From Pogonophryne albipinna (lineage: Eukaryota > Chordata > Actinopteri > Perciformes > Artedidraconidae), in NCBI GenBank assembly GCA_028583405.1, contig JAPTMU010000119.1, positions 457,278-521,277 on the forward strand: 64,000 bases of DNA, in the 5' to 3' direction. This document shows, in pieces, positions 23,906-42,996 of the stretch; position 1 is the stretch's first letter; each line of letters starts with the position of its first letter. The translations under genes and the position numbers were made by a program. The notes below the pieces were generated by a model. That model was not told the DNA's origin, searched no databases, and saw only the letters and a list, made by a program, of their open reading frames with translations.

Positions 23906-24662
23906 CAGAAGCATTTCTACAGGTTTTTCATATAATAAAAACTCAAGTTGAATACCGTTATTAATCAGCTGTAAGTTTTAGTTTGTTTGAACTTATTCAT
24001 TATAATTATTGTACAAAATGGTATAAGAATGCAAACATTAAGTTCTGTTCTGTTTAAATTGATTGTAGTCTATTATCAATGCAGGTTAAGCAACTAGTGT
24101 TGCTTGCATCCTATTTTAAAAAGGCATTTCTTTTTATACTCTATTAAAATGCAACAAAAAAAAGGGTTTGATTCTATTAATTTTGTCTTTTTTATTGCAC
24201 TTTGGCAGCAGATTCCTGTGTAGCTTCAGATCTGAGTTGTCTTATTAGTAAGCCTCATTTATACTTTTGTATCAACAGTATTTTTATATAATGGCAAAGA
24301 AAGGGTTCAGAGTCTTTTCTTTTTTCCCTGTGTCATATGTGGCAGCACTGTTCAATGTTTCTTGAAAACATTACCCACTGTAGTGACGTGTGAATACACT
24401 CCAACTCTGTATCAACAACACTGTTGTGTAACTTCAGTTAAATACTTGTATGTGTGTAGATTAGAAAGAGGTAAGATAAAGGATCTGCAGTATTTTATGG
24501 AGTATTAATCGTACAAAGGTCAGTTTTATACAAGTAGAAGTGTGTATTTACCTGGTAGTACGCTGTCAGTAATGGCTATGCCTCTCTATTTGGACTGGTA
24601 GATCTCGGCAGACAGGCAACTTTAAAAGTAGCTCTCGGTTCAAAAAAGGTTGGGCACCCCTG

Positions 24663-24670
24663 TTCTAAAC
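24663..24670. repeat. hAT target-site duplication, right
   Basis: Exact copy of TTCTAAAC, immediately after the right terminal inverted repeat. Confidence 0.95.
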
Positions 24671-27600
24671 AGAGTTTTGCTGGGGGTTGACTTTGATAGA
24701 GTAAAGTGTTTCGAAAAGAAGTGTTCAGGGAATGAAATATGATTAACAGTTTACAGCTTTTTGACTGCAAATTGTTATGAAAATGGGAACTCAGTATTGA
24801 GAAATAGCTTCCTGTAAGACATATGTATACATAACGGTAAGAAGAGGAGGATATATTTACAGTAATATGAGCTTTTTCAAAATAAATATTTAAATACATT
24901 TTGACAAAGCACTCCACACACAAAGCAGTAAAACATAACCAGAAACTGCTCAACATCACAGAACTGTATTACAAAAAAATAAGAATTGGGATGTTACTTA
25001 TTTCTTCATTCTGTATTGTGTGTGCAGAATAATCAGTTGAAAAGATTGTAATAGATGTGACAAAAAACAAACACAATTCTGGAAAAACACCTGTAAAAAT
25101 TTCAAACGTACAAACCGGTCAAAGGAGACCAAGCTGTGGGCTGTATATACAGTGCAGAAACAAAAACGTTTTCTTATGAGATCCAGTGAGAGCACGCAGA
25201 ACCTGGAGTGACGTATCCAGCTCTGGATGCCCACATCAAAATAACCACATCACTCCATTTCCTGAAGAACAGGCGTGTGTGCATACAGCAGGGTTGGCTG
25301 TCATATACGTTCCAACAGTGAAAATAACTTTTCTAAAGGAACCAGAAGAGCAGGCCTAGTGGCATACTGTATTTCAAAAATTAAAATAAGATTGTTTTTC
25401 CTTTTGTAAACCACAACTGTATGCAATGTTTCACGAATATAGTGTGTTTAAACTTTAAAACTGTCTGCATTACATATAAAACTTCTAATTAATAACTTGT
25501 ACTCATGTGGATTTCAAACTGATATTCTGCTTGTGTATGTGTCTCTTATATGTAAGGAAACTGTAATCTTGAACCTTTTCAGGAGGTTACCACCCTGTAC
25601 TCATCATGCATCGAGAATAAGTCTTCTCCCTCAGGGATCTCTTTACGTTGCAACACTTCCCCTCTGGCAAGCGAAACCAGGCTTTGCTCAGACAAGCAGA
25701 GGTAATTTATGCCAGGCCTCAAAATCTGTGCCTCAACAAGAGACAAACACAATCTAGATGACTAGATTAGATTGGAGAAAGATGAAAGAGAGAAAAACAA
25801 ATCAATGTGGGAGAAAGAGGGCTGGAGAGAGACTGACAGTGTGTGGTGTGATTTCCTTTCTTACGCTAATGCACACACACATTCACAAATAAGAATTTGG
25901 ATGAGATGTGATACACAAAGTAGAAGTGGAAAGGAATTGAGCAGGGAGAAAATAGAATGTAATTTGTAGTGTTAGTTAATAAGAGACAAACTGAGAAAGA
26001 GGGGGATGGGGGGGGGGGGTGGAGTGCAGCCAAATGACAGAGGCGTGTTTGTGTTCTGATTAGGCCGAGCCAAATGGAGGCGGCTCACCAATGGAGATAA
26101 CCAACAAAGAAATCGCTTCAGCGGGGACAAATCTATGAACATCTTTTCACGGTCAATAGACGGGGGCATTCTTTTGTTTTGATGAAGAAAAAAAACAGCC
26201 TCTCTTGATACATGAATGCAGCACAAAGTTTACCGTTCATTTGCTCTGGAATGAAGCAGATGACCAAAATGTGTATTCTTGTATGCGTATGTACAGTACT
26301 TTATAGTGTGCAAGATAACCACTTTCATTATTACTTAGATTTTAGTGAGCTGCTTTTTAATGTTCCTATGAACTACATTTTTAACAGCCATTCCTTCTCA
26401 CCCTGGCTGCCAAGATATGATGCGCTAAAGCTGAATAAACAATGATGTGGGCTCTTTGGGCTAAGACAGGCTTCCTGCCATGGGCGTGCCCGCACCCTGT
26501 TTGGTTTCTCATCTTCATGGTTGGCGACAGTGAATAGATCATCAGATCTATGGCAGAGCTGATGGAGCGAGGTTTTCTCTCTGGCAGGGAAATGAGGCTG
26601 GGATTTAGCCAGGGTTGCCAGGCAAAAACAAACTTCAATGCTGATGGACTCCTTGATGAGGTCACTGTCTATCAAACAAAGACTCTATCTGTCTGTCCAT
26701 CCTGCGGTCTATGCATCTATCTATGCATGAATCTATCTATCCTTTTACACCTCTCTTCTCTGTATTTGTCCTCGCCACATAAACACTCACTAAACCCACT
26801 CTGTCGCTGCCAGAGGTATAAGAGAAAAACACAGCCATCCTTGGGAAACAAATACAAAAGATAATCATCCCTTCGCTGAAAATATTCCTTCCTTGATGTT
26901 GGTCACACCAGAAAGCAAATCATATGTTTTTTCCCCGAGTAAATTAAAAATATAGATGCTTCTCCACATGCACTAGATTCCCAGACGGTTAATTACAACA
27001 TTGAAAGAGAGAAACAACTAATCCATGGTGGAAGAGGTTAGAACCCCAAAGAAAGATGATATGTTACAGAAAGTAATGTGAGGGCACAGGGTGGTGAGAA
27101 AAGAGTAATGTTTGTCTGAGTTCATGTTTTTCCCTTATCTGTTTATGTTTGATTTCTGAAATGTGTCATACTCTTCAGCTTCGCCCACAAACAGGATTTT
27201 CAGGTTTTTGGTTCTGAAATCAGCTTCTTACTGTCAGACTCCTCTTTCAGAATACTACACTAAGCTTACCTCATTGTTCTCCTATAAACACAAGCGGATC
27301 ATTTTACCCGAGCTCAGATTACATCATCTTAAAGCCCAGCACAATCAACCATCATCCCCTTGGTGGGCAATTAATGCTCGTACACAGAATGAACCCTCTA
27401 ATCACAGAGTTTCACAGTCATTGGAACTGGTAGTTTTGAGAGAGTGAACAGAGCAGAACAAAACCATACGGCAGTGGGCACACTGAGCCTGGAAATTCCT
27501 GCTGAATTGTTTGCGTTCTGGAAAAGCAGTAAGGAAGGGGAAAACGCTAATGCTGTAATGATGGTGACAATAGTGGTTCTGTGTGTAAAACAATGGGTAT

Positions 27601-30600
27601 GACGGGCCAGCAAAAGCCAAGATTTTGATTTATATTATGACTTTCAAAAGATCCTGAATAGTCTTGCAAACAAGCAGCTCTACTCAGTACGAGAGATGAT
27701 GACCCCCCCCCCCCCTTCATATGTGAATAAACAAGTGACCCACGTTGGGTCTGTGAGAGGTCACTGCATTGCAAAGTTATGTAGATGAACAGAGGAGAGG
27801 GCAGACAGACCATCGGCCTCAGAGAGAGTGAGAAGAAAACAGAAAATAAGTGGACAGAGAAGGAGAGCTGGACGCTGTGTTTGTTTCTCCCCGTGGCCTC
27901 GGCTGCCCTAATGGACATGGTCGCCTCAGGCCAGCCACAGGGCAACTTGGGCTTCTCCTGTTTTGACTATATAAAGATTGATAGCTCCCCTCAGACTCCA
28001 CAACATCTCTATGGAGGGTAATAAATCCCATGTGGCTACACCTCCAGTCACATAGAGCCATGTTAAAATGCAACTGACCTCAACCTTTTTTAAGCTTTTT
28101 AAGAGAAGCAATAACAGAAACAGATAAGTGCAGCCACATTTTGATCCATCCTGACCTGGGATCAGGCTGAAGCACCCTGTCTAGACATCAGCTCCACTTG
28201 ATCCAGCATCCACAGCACCCAGATTTCGTTTTTCTTTTGCTTCATCTGCTTCTTTCACACTGTTCCCTTTCTCCTTGTATCTCCCATGTTCACAACTCAG
28301 ATCTCACAATTTCCTGACTCTTGCGGCTCCCTTTTGTTTTGGAACTATGTCTCCTTTGTCTTTCCCATCACTCCCCGAGTCATGTTTACGTGGTTCTCTG
28401 GTGCAGATGTCGTAAAATGCCTGAACCAACAAGGCGACACAAAGACTACAAAGATTGCAAAGAATAAATCCTGCAAAAACAGGTCAAAGATACGTACATT
28501 ATGAGGTTCTCCTCTTTTCCCTACTCATCACTATGTAAAAATGCAAGTAGCTTGTTTGTCAGTACACAGCAAGGGTGCATGAAGACAGAGCCTGTGCATG
28601 TTTAGTGGCTCAGTAATTGTGACAGGGTTACAATTAAAGGGAGACCTAACCACGTCACGCTGGCCTCATTATACTGCAATTGTGTTCTTCATTGTGAAAC
28701 AAAGGTACACAACAATGGTTTGATAGGACCCCTTGTTTAATGAGACTTTGCTGTAACTCCTGTGTTCATTCAGTTAGTAAACAGGTCTTCCATTCAGGCC
28801 ATCGGCACCCCAATTCTCATCTTCCCCAATGCGATACCCCCCCACCCCGTACTTCCACAAACACCCCACCCGCCCCTTGCACTTAGCCTTCAGCGTCCCA
28901 CATTGGGTCTTGGCATCCCCCTAAACATTCAAGAAATACAGACTCCTCCCCTAACCTTCTCCCCCCTTCCCCTTCACCACCCCCCGCACACACACCCATT
29001 TGATTGTGATTGACAACGTCTTTGTCCCATTGTGCGGAGCTGTCGCCTCTGATGAAGACACATACACAGAGCCGAGGCGCTCCATCATTGTACATTGCAC
29101 AGTATCTACAGGTCTGCAACCAGTTGCACTGTCCTCCGATGATGAGCTCCATGCAGTCAGCCAGTGTAACCGGACTGAACACGGCGGGGCATTGCATGAT
29201 GGAATGGAATAGGGCAGACAGTCTATCAAGGCCAGAACGCAGGCCTCTCCCAGTGTGGACCAGGGGGTCCCGGCCCTATCGGTTGAGGGGGCCAGCTGGA
29301 GAGGGAGGCTCAGCGCAACGCAATGTGTCTGAGGAGGCCGTCATTAGGGTTCACCCCTCCTCAGGGATGGGAACCAGGTCACATTCTCTCACACGGCACA
29401 AAGCAGGGTGTGTGTGTGTGTGTGAGGGGTGGGGGTTCAAGGGAGGGGTTTGATGGGGAGCAGGCCATGACCTCTTTATATCCATCAACAGATCACTAAC
29501 TTGGCCCATAGACGTGCTCTTACTACACATTCACACACAAACACACACACGCATGCAGACTTATGCTAATGTGTGTGTATGTGCACAGCAGAAACCTGCA
29601 CAATATAAAAACTAATAAATGCTCTGTAAGCACAATGCATCGTCACCTATATGACCAAAAAGCTAAAAATCTCTGTAAGCTGTGATATGGTGTTGTGTGA
29701 ACATTTTATAAAATGCTTCCCAACATTAAGGGATATGGTTTTCCCAATTTACATATTCAAATTTTCAATATGGATTGATGTTGACTATTGTTATTGAAAT
29801 ATTTCACAAATCCAACGTTTGAATCAAACCAAAGACACACACACAAAAAAACGGCAGCCAAATTATAACTCTTCATGTTGAACTTGTCTATCTGAGGCCA
29901 CTTAGGACAAATTCCTTTACACTACAACTGCAGACCTGCTTGCTGGCGACTCGAGCCTGTTAACTCCACAGGTTTATCACAACCAAAGAAAGCGGTGAAA
30001 TACTGCCCCCTCCTGGTACACAAGGAATCTTGCAGCCAGAGAGAATTACCTTGCAGAACCTAAACCATCAAGAAATATTACTATTCAAAGTAATCACTTT
30101 TATTATTTATATCCTTGAAAAAACAAAAAAACACTTTTGAGTGTAAATCAGATTTCTGTTTATTTTTAAATCAAGATTTTCGATTAAAAATATCTGACCC
30201 ACCCCTTCACAAGCCTTGAAAACAATCAATTTATCAAAACAATTCAAATCAGATTTAACAGCAGTTATGACCATGCGAACCCTATGCAAAGGAAAACGTG
30301 AAATATAGGGCATAAAACAGAAAAGGTAGATTATTATTTCTGTTTCTGTCATACATGTTATAACTCTAATGAGCCTGAGTGAACAGTCATCTCTAGAAAA
30401 CAAGTTATAGCATTATTATTACACTATCATTTGATTGTTTCTCTCTGTAACTGAGTTCATCTCTTGTGCTTTGTTGTCTGTGCATGGGGATTGTATTGCA
30501 TGTCCTTTCTCATTTCAACAATATAGACATCTAACCACTATATAACAACTTTAGATCTGACTAAGGCATGACCTTAGATTTATAGTATGTACAATAATCA

Positions 30601-30628
30601 GTGTGTGATGCTTGTTTGTCTGTAAGCA
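24671..30628. other. No gene recognised
   Basis: No coding exon or RNA gene could be supported. A run of G (about 26008-26019) and a run of C (about 27703-27715) are present, with a GC-richer, C-rich stretch around 28800-29450. A minus-strand AATAAA at 30098-30103 could be the polyadenylation signal of rdh8, about 0.8 kb past its stop codon, but this is weak. Confidence 0.5.
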
Positions 30629-30629
30629 T

Positions 30630-30702
<73 letters not shown>
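30629..30702. repeat. (TG)n microsatellite
   Basis: About 36 uninterrupted TG units, some 210 bp downstream of the rdh8 stop codon, so probably within its 3' UTR or just past it. Confidence 0.97.
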
Positions 30703-30704
<2 letters not shown>

Positions 30705-30912
30705 ATGAGGTCATCCTGCATACAACGTATCTGGGACAAACTTGTGCAATTGCGCATATTTTCTGGCAAAGCTTATTATGGTAGTGTCTTTGAACTAAAA
30801 AGGCACCTTCTCTCCCAATAGTTACTGGCTCTAGTTTACCAATAACTTAACAGGGATCAACAAAGTGGGAGGGTAAGGGTAAGGGGGGAGGACCTGTACA
30901 CCCTCAGTTAGG

Positions 30913-35699
<4,787 letters not shown>

Positions 35700-35780
35700 G
35701 GTTTGTCCGGGTAGGCGCTGTGTTTTTCAGCGGTCCTCTGCTCTGGATGGTTGTTGCCGAGGGAGCTACCGATCACTGGA

Positions 35781-35790
35781 CTTTTAAAAA
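35781..35790 (-). promoter_or_regulatory. rdh8: Possible TATA-like element of rdh8
   Basis: TTTTTAAAAG on the minus strand lies about 82-91 bp upstream of the rdh8 start codon. That would place transcription initiation roughly 50-60 bp before the ATG. A homeodomain-type TAATTA site occurs further upstream near 35945, of the kind bound by photoreceptor factors, but such sites are frequent in AT-rich DNA. Confidence 0.25.
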
Positions 35791-36295
35791 CTAAAGCGGA
35801 TCATGCAGCCACCGCAGCCATGTGAGCCTCTAATTCAGTCACATGTTCAATAAAATCGGTAACCAAAAAAGACGTAACATTGAAAACCACCCCTTGAGGA
35901 CACGATTTTAAACTTGATAGGTGCCGCTTGCCCTGAAATGAAGTTAATTATTTTAAAATGTGTGCGGTCGTGCATGCGCGCACGTGCGTGTTGTAGAGGG
36001 GGCAGTGCTTACTTGATTTCTGAGCTGGTGAACCCAACAACAAATAACTAACGGTCATACAGTAGTCACATGATGTGTTGTTCATGTAACTCGTTATTTC
36101 TGATGTAGTCTACTACTATATTAAAGTGTATTCTTGATAGGACTTATTTAGAAGTTTTAGCAGTCTTTAAGTTATCCAGCCCAGGGTTTTTAAATAAAAA
36201 ACATATATATATTTTATAATAAAATACAAATAGTTAATTTAACACAAATGAGCTTTAATAAATATAGGCTACACAGATGCACATAACAAATCATA

Positions 36296-36350
36296 CCAAT
36301 AATAATAATAATAACAACAATAATAACAATAATGCTAATTATTATATAGA

Positions 36351-36382
<32 letters not shown>
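36296..36382. repeat. (AAT)n / (ATT)n simple repeat, partly self-complementary
   Basis: An AAT-rich half (about 36298-36333) faces an ATT array (36351-36382), so the segment can fold back on itself. Confidence 0.85.
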
Positions 36383-36539
36383 GCTATTAGCTGTTGCTAC
36401 ACCTATAAACCCGAGCACTTGCTTGTGGTCTTCTTGACTTATTTGTATAACTTGTCATCCCATGCTTACCATAATTGTTAAAGGTAAGGTTTAAAGTTTC
36501 ATAATGCACTGCATTGTACTGCCACCTGGTGGTAAGGAA

Positions 36540-37140
36540 CGGTGCAACACACTTGAGAAGCCCTAGTCCTAAACGGATGCATAATGCCTCATCAAGTCCA
36601 CATTAGTCCTGTGTCTTGGATCCTCTATCCTGAGTCCTGGATTAAGTCGTGGACTTCGGGTCGTGGCTGAACCTGTCTCTGCGGTCCTGCCTTGGGTCTC
36701 GCCATGCTGCTTCCCTGATGGCTTCCTCAGGATTGTAGCTGACATCCTCGTGGATTCATCTTCTTATTACAGACACATGCATTTCCTAACATTCGGTCTA
36801 TATGCTGTAAAATGTATTATCTCTTCGATTTACACACGGCATCTATTGCACCTCTGTCCGTCCTGGGAGAGGGATCCCTCCTCTGTTGCTCTCCCTAAGG
36901 TTTCTGCCATTTTTCCCCTTTAAACTGTGGGTTTTCTCTGGAAGTTTTTCCTTGTACGATGTGAGGGTCTAAGGACAGAGGGTGTCGTTTGTCTCATACT
37001 GATATTCTGAACAATCTGTGCTGTTGTATTTGCTGTAAAGTGTCTCTACTGTAAGCTATTTTTATTATATGTACAGCACTTTGGCTCGACCAAAAAATCG
37101 TTTATAAATGTGCTATATAAATAAAACTTGATTTGATCAA
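36540..37140 (+). mobile_element. Non-LTR retroelement 3'-terminal fragment
   Basis: The segment carries the dispersed fish repeat core GTCCGTCCTGGGAGAGGGAT, CTCCCTAAGGTTTCTGCCAT, GATGTGAGGGTCTAAGGACA and GAGGGTGTCG. It ends GCTATATAAATAAAACTTGA and TTTGAT, a typical LINE-type tail. I recognise this sequence as a high-copy fish retroelement 3' end. The exact family is uncertain and no coding sequence remains. The 5' edge is approximate. Confidence 0.65.
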
Positions 37141-38067
37141 AAAAATATTGCTAATTGCATCACTGTAATCCATTATTCAATCAACATAGGTTGGTATTGG
37201 TAAGAAGAATGGTCTGAATTTGGTTATCAGCTGTCTTAGTTTGGTTTGACAATGTTGTGATCAGCAAGGGTCTGTTATGGTGACATTTCTTGATGAATGT
37301 CGTAAGGGTTCAAAGCTCACATGATAAGATCTGAAACCAGGCTTTTCCCCTCTGTTTAAAGGCCATCTGCAGAGTGTAAACGTGTTGCTTAATGTTAGGC
37401 AACCACATGCAAGGTCTTTGTTTTCTATAGACTCTAATACTGATCCTTATAACCCCAAGCAGTGAAGTGTGGATGTCCAAAAAGCAATCTGGAGTGATTT
37501 GGGATTCAGCGATTTGTCGAAAGTAATTTATTACTTACCAATAAAGTTATTAATGCCTTTCTCTTTTTATCTTACTTAGACTGTTTGCATCTCAAAAACT
37601 ATCAACTTTAATTAGCAGGTTCCCCCAAAGAAAAAAACACATCTTAATGCCTAATGCATTTACAAGATAATGAAACAATCAACAAATTAGGTCTGTTTAA
37701 GGAATTAGATTGAGCTGGAATTATTATGATGGATGTTCTCTGCTCAGATTAAGGATTACAAATTAAGATGATTAGTCGGATAAACGTGACTGAAACGTAG
37801 CTCCACACAGGTGGACTAAGATGAATTCTCTGTTGATCCCTCTCAGCTTTTGAAACCTGATTTTACATTGTAACGATGCAACTAGAACGTGCATGTAATT
37901 CATGATAGCTTTCTGAAAGACAACCTTTCTGTCCTTTTAAACATATGGCAAGCCCACAATGAGGGCAGGTTCCCCCCTGTTTGAATCCTCCCCCTTGATT
38001 AACCCTTTTAACCTCACCCCCATTTCAACATGTGAACATGCTGTGATGTTTTAAGTTCACTATATGG

Positions 38068-38215
<148 letters not shown>

Positions 38216-41200
38216 AAGGAACAGAGGGAGTGGACAGGGACAGGTTCCAGAGTGTTTCAGCCTGTTAGTCTTCTCTGAGGGCAAACTGAGGTTACTTTCA
38301 TCGAGAGTAGCTATTATTTTCAGTCAAAACTTTGAAGGAATACTCCCGAAGGGAAGACATATTTTATCAATGATTTGAGTCCTGGTTAGATCCTTAAAGG
38401 GTTAGCCAATAACCAGCAGGCAGACTATGCAAAGACAGGGTTTAGTCTTGCTGTGAAAAGAATGAACCTCAAACATGTAATGCATATATAAGCACAACAC
38501 ATTATAGATAATGAAACATCTTTATCCAATCATCACCGCTTGTGGTAAACCGTATGCTATGCTGACAACAGAGAGCACACTGTCAGCTTAAGAGTTCAGG
38601 CCCAATTTCCTCTTGCTGTCTCACAAAGCTAAAGTCTGCTTATTGAGAACATCCCCAAGCTGTGACCCATTTCTTTCACTAGAAAGCTAAAGTATACAAT
38701 GAGATAATAAAAGAATAATTTGCATTGTCAGATAAAGCTGCTCTAAATCCAAGCTGACAATGTGCGAAACATGCATCACAGGGAAAGCTTAGGCACAATT
38801 CTGACAATTTCAGAATAACCTAAAATTGAGTATAATGGCAGACTATATCTCAGAATAGCAATAGAATAGCAGCCAAAACATTGTCATATGCCCCAAATAA
38901 TATGTGAGTGCAAATATCCACCAATGCTGATTAACCTTTTTCATTTTTATGGATGCTTAGCAAGAAAAACCTGTCATCGAACTATGACCCACAAAATAAC
39001 CAAATCACGCTAGGGCTATTTTGCTACTAAATCCATTCAATTTACAGTTGAAAAGCTGTAAAGATAGAGACAAGTCTCAACGCTGTCCACCAGTGAATTT
39101 GAAACCAATTAAGGAATCAGTCACTGGAGTAAGGTCAGGGTTTACCTGGCAGGCTTTGCCTTTGGAGAAAGGGGATAGGTGTGAATGATGATGGCTGGAC
39201 AGCCATTGAATTTGACCCGCCTCCAAGCTATTACAATGGAATTTCAGAAGATTGAGGCACTAAGACACAGAAGGACAGAGGAAAGAGTAGAATGGGGGAG
39301 ATAACACAAGGCCATACATGCTTTTTCACGCAAAATATGTTTTTTTTTGCTGTTGATGACTAATATCTAAACCATCCTCCGTGTTTCACCTCAAACTTCA
39401 CCCTGTGTACTTTCTCTTCTGAACATCTGAACCCACATAATCCTCCTTCTGGCAGGTTTTTCAACATCCTTCATCAGAGCTTTCACCTGTTCCCTCTGAC
39501 ACCTCTGAGCACACTCCAGATGTTCCCTGAACCCAGATCACCCATCTGTATATCTGTAATCTCTTTGTAGAAGTCCAAGTCATAGAAAAGGACACCCCCA
39601 TCTCCTCTAACCACACTTCCATAGCTTAATAGTTAATTTCCTGAGTACAGACTTTAAGGATACATGAGCAGATGCTCCTGGAACATTCACTGGTTTCCGG
39701 GCTTTTTGCAGCTGTTTTTAATTATCGTAATTAAATATGGATTTGAATGATTATCGGGGCATTTTTTTTATGTACAATGCATATTAACCTATTTATTAAC
39801 AAAATGAATATACCATTTTTGTATACCTTAAAATATGCTGTTTTTGTGCATGATTTTTAAAACAATTTTATTTAGTAATATTCCTGATCACACTTGTACC
39901 TCACACTAACTATCATTTGTTTCGGCCCTGCTGTGGGTGGCATCTCATTGCAGTGGCATTGGACAAGAGACATATTCTGGCTGATGCTGCTGGAAGGATA
40001 AGGGACTCTGGCTGTGTGAAAGGGCTGAGGGGACTGGAATGTTTGCCACAGGTCAGGAGTGGCGCTTTCTGCTCTTTTGTGTGCTGTCTACAGAGGAGGT
40101 GTGGAATGCAAACTTCATGAGAATAAAAGGGACGAAAAGGGAAAGAGTAGCTGGGGGTCGCTGGGCGGGAGAGAGCCTTAAAAACAGAGAAAGAATGGTT
40201 GCAGAGAATTAGAAAGGAGAGAGCAGGGAAACGTTTTAGGGTGGACAGAGAATACACTTATTTGAGAGAGAGTAATAAAGAGAAGCCCACAAGCTGTACC
40301 AAAAGAGGAGAGTTAAAGCTGTTGCTGCAGCTGCACATCAGACACAATGAACACTGTGCAATGACAGTCGGAAGATCATACTGTGTCATTTCTGAATTAT
40401 GACATTCTTAGAACAGCTCTCCCTTATACGTCATTCAAAGAGTCTCAAGCCCATTCCTGTTGAAAAGCATCACTGTTCATCATTTGAAGCAACACTTTTT
40501 TTCCATTTATAAAGCTGAATAAAACAGGTTGTTTAGAGGTTTTCCATTACAGGGCTGTAAAAGCAGAAAGCAAAGAGAAACAACAGCATGGTGCCAGTTA
40601 CATCTGAGAAAGTAAACAGAGGGATTCCCAGGTCCACTTAACCACTATGGCACAATATTCTGAACACATCACTTCATTTTTCCACTATTTCTATCTTACA
40701 TTTTGCAATGAGAATTAAATGATTTTGTCTCAAAAGTCTAAAAACGTGTTATGGCGACCACAAACTGAAATTCAAATGTCTTCCACACAGAAGAAAGGTG
40801 GAAATAAATGCTGATTTGAATCATAATTAGCGTCAGTGTTTGGATTTACATTAAGTACCAGTTTTCAACATACAGTAACTGCTTTGCTATAAAACACAAT
40901 CACTGTGTTTTGTGCAGTAACAGTGAAGAGGAGACTAGGGTGAGCTTGAGTGCGCTCGCTGGTTGAGTTTATTTAGTCTATTTGTTTGAGCAGTTCGTTT
41001 AACAGACATGGTCCTTAGATGTTAATTAGTTTAGTCTCCCGTCATCTCTCAATACTATAATTATCACCAGACTGGCAGTTCCCCTCGCTGGCCCAATGCA
41101 AAAGAGAACATTTCCACACACTTTCGCGTGGTCACATCCCTGGTTTGGCAACTTAACAGCAGGGTTAAGCAACTCTGAAGAAATCTGTCTGAAAGCACAG

Positions 41201-42955
41201 CCCTGCATCCAATCCCTGCTCAGCTTAAGATCTGATGTTCATTTTGCTTTCTTTTAATACATTTTCAAATACTAGTTAAAGGAAGTGCAGGAGTGATTAA
41301 ATACCAAGCTGCCAATCTTATGCTATCTGACTTGCACACTTTGCCCACCGTGTACCGCAGGCAGATACACCCAGAACACATGTTGCAGGATAGATTTGTA
41401 TCACAGGGTGTGGTTTGGAATAAGCTCTTGTGTAAGTACACATGCTTTCTGATATATCAAGATACTATCATCCACAGTCAGTGGGTGACACAATCACATT
41501 TAACTTGAGGTGCTTTCATAGATCAGAGGTTTTACCAGACTCTGACAGATTAACCTGAATATCCCCCACAAGCAAAATGTTCATGATTCAGTGTGTGTGT
41601 GTGGGTGTTAGTTTTATTTCCTTTCTTGATGTCAGCCATTTGTCTTGTTTTGACAAAACCGACAAAGCCCACATTTGACACAATCCCACTTAAAAGAATA
41701 TTGTTTAGCAGTGAGACAATATTGCTGTTCTACAATAGCATACAGATGTTGGCTGTTTCTTAGGATCTACATGTGCAGAAAGAAAGCTTTTATTTTAGGC
41801 TCATTCATAATTCCGCTATAAATGGGAAAATAAAGTGACAATGGATTGCTCTCCCTCCACACACATGGTCCACAAAGTTAGATTGACCATCATAATTCAC
41901 ACTCATCTTTAAAATCCTTGTTATAGCAGAAGGAGAGGATGTCATAACACTGTTCATCATCCAATATGCAACTAAATGACATCACAAGCCCATTAGGAAG
42001 CAGTGGTGTAAGACATTAACTGATTTAAAGTGGTTACTTCATACTGACTGAATGCAGGGATAAAAGGTATTTATCTTTTAAACATACATAAATCAATTAT
42101 TGGCAAGCTGAAAGAGTCAGCTGCCTCTTTCTTTGCAATATGCTTGCATATTCCCTCTGGCAGTTAGCTTGTTGTCCTGTTCTGGCATGTTCTTCAACAC
42201 AAGGAGAAGACCGTAGCCAGACTAAATTGAAGGCCCAAGGTTTCATGACTCCCAGAGCCCAAAATATGGTTGTGAAAGATGACCCTCTTAGAGATTAAAT
42301 GATAAGAGAAGTCCACCACAATTTATCAGCACATAATGACCTGCAGAGGGAGGAAGCGAAACTTCTAATTTATGAAACCACACCACATGTCTGGAATAGA
42401 CTTCAAACTTCAATACTGGAAGCATCATTTATGTAGTCCCAATGAAATTCTGAATTAATAAATTAAAATGACATATAGAGATATACCCTCAAGCTATTTT
42501 TCCCTCTTAAAATCTGTGAAAGATGTATCTCTTGCCAAACTTCCTGTGATTTTCAAAGTATCCGTTAATTATCTTGGTGTCACTGTTTCCACATGATTTG
42601 TCAGTGTGTACAAAATAGAAATGGCTCTGTTGGTTTCTGCAGTTTTTTCTTTAGGATTAAGTGACCTTTAAGTTACTTTAAATTATATGTTGAACATTGT
42701 TTACATCAACCTGGAAAAGGATAATCTATTTACCTTACACAAATTCTTATCAGTTGGATTTATAAAACCCTCTTGGTTAATGAAAGCTGACAGACTGCTG
42801 GAAGTAAACAAATGCATTGACCTTGATTTGAATTGGAATTGTCCTGCGCATTTAAGTCATGTCATTTGTCATCATTTAAAGCCATGGTGTATTTGACGTC
42901 AGGTATATTTTAAGGAAAAAATCATTGTAACTTTAAAAAATGTTTTATATGTTTC

Positions 42956-42996
42956 ATTGTTTGTTCTGTGTTTCTTTTAAACACAGAACAAACAAT
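42956..42996. repeat. Perfect 18 bp inverted repeat, 5 nt loop
   Basis: ATTGTTTGTTCTGTGTTT (42956-42973) is followed by the spacer CTTTT and then the exact reverse complement (42979-42996). Confidence 0.93.

Larger units (their letters stand above)
23226..24662 (+). mobile_element. hAT (Charlie-like) DNA transposon, internally deleted
   Basis: Perfect 15 bp terminal inverted repeats, CAGGGGTGCCCAACC (23226-23240) and GGTTGGGCACCCCTG (24648-24662), bound 1437 bp. The exact 8 bp duplication TTCTAAAC lies outside. Ends of the CAGGGGT...GCCCAAC type and an 8 bp duplication are diagnostic of hAT elements, and this end sequence is typical of the Charlie group. The interior encodes only the N-terminal zinc-finger part of a transposase-like protein. 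The downstream 0.75 kb is AT-rich and non-coding, and no RNase-H-fold or hAT dimerisation region is present. Low divergence of the ends and of the duplication suggests a recent insertion mobilised in trans. Confidence 0.92.

Noticed and set aside
26040..26200. Possible conserved non-coding element
   Set aside because: The stretch looks less repetitive and more GC-rich than its surroundings, but conservation cannot be judged from one sequence.
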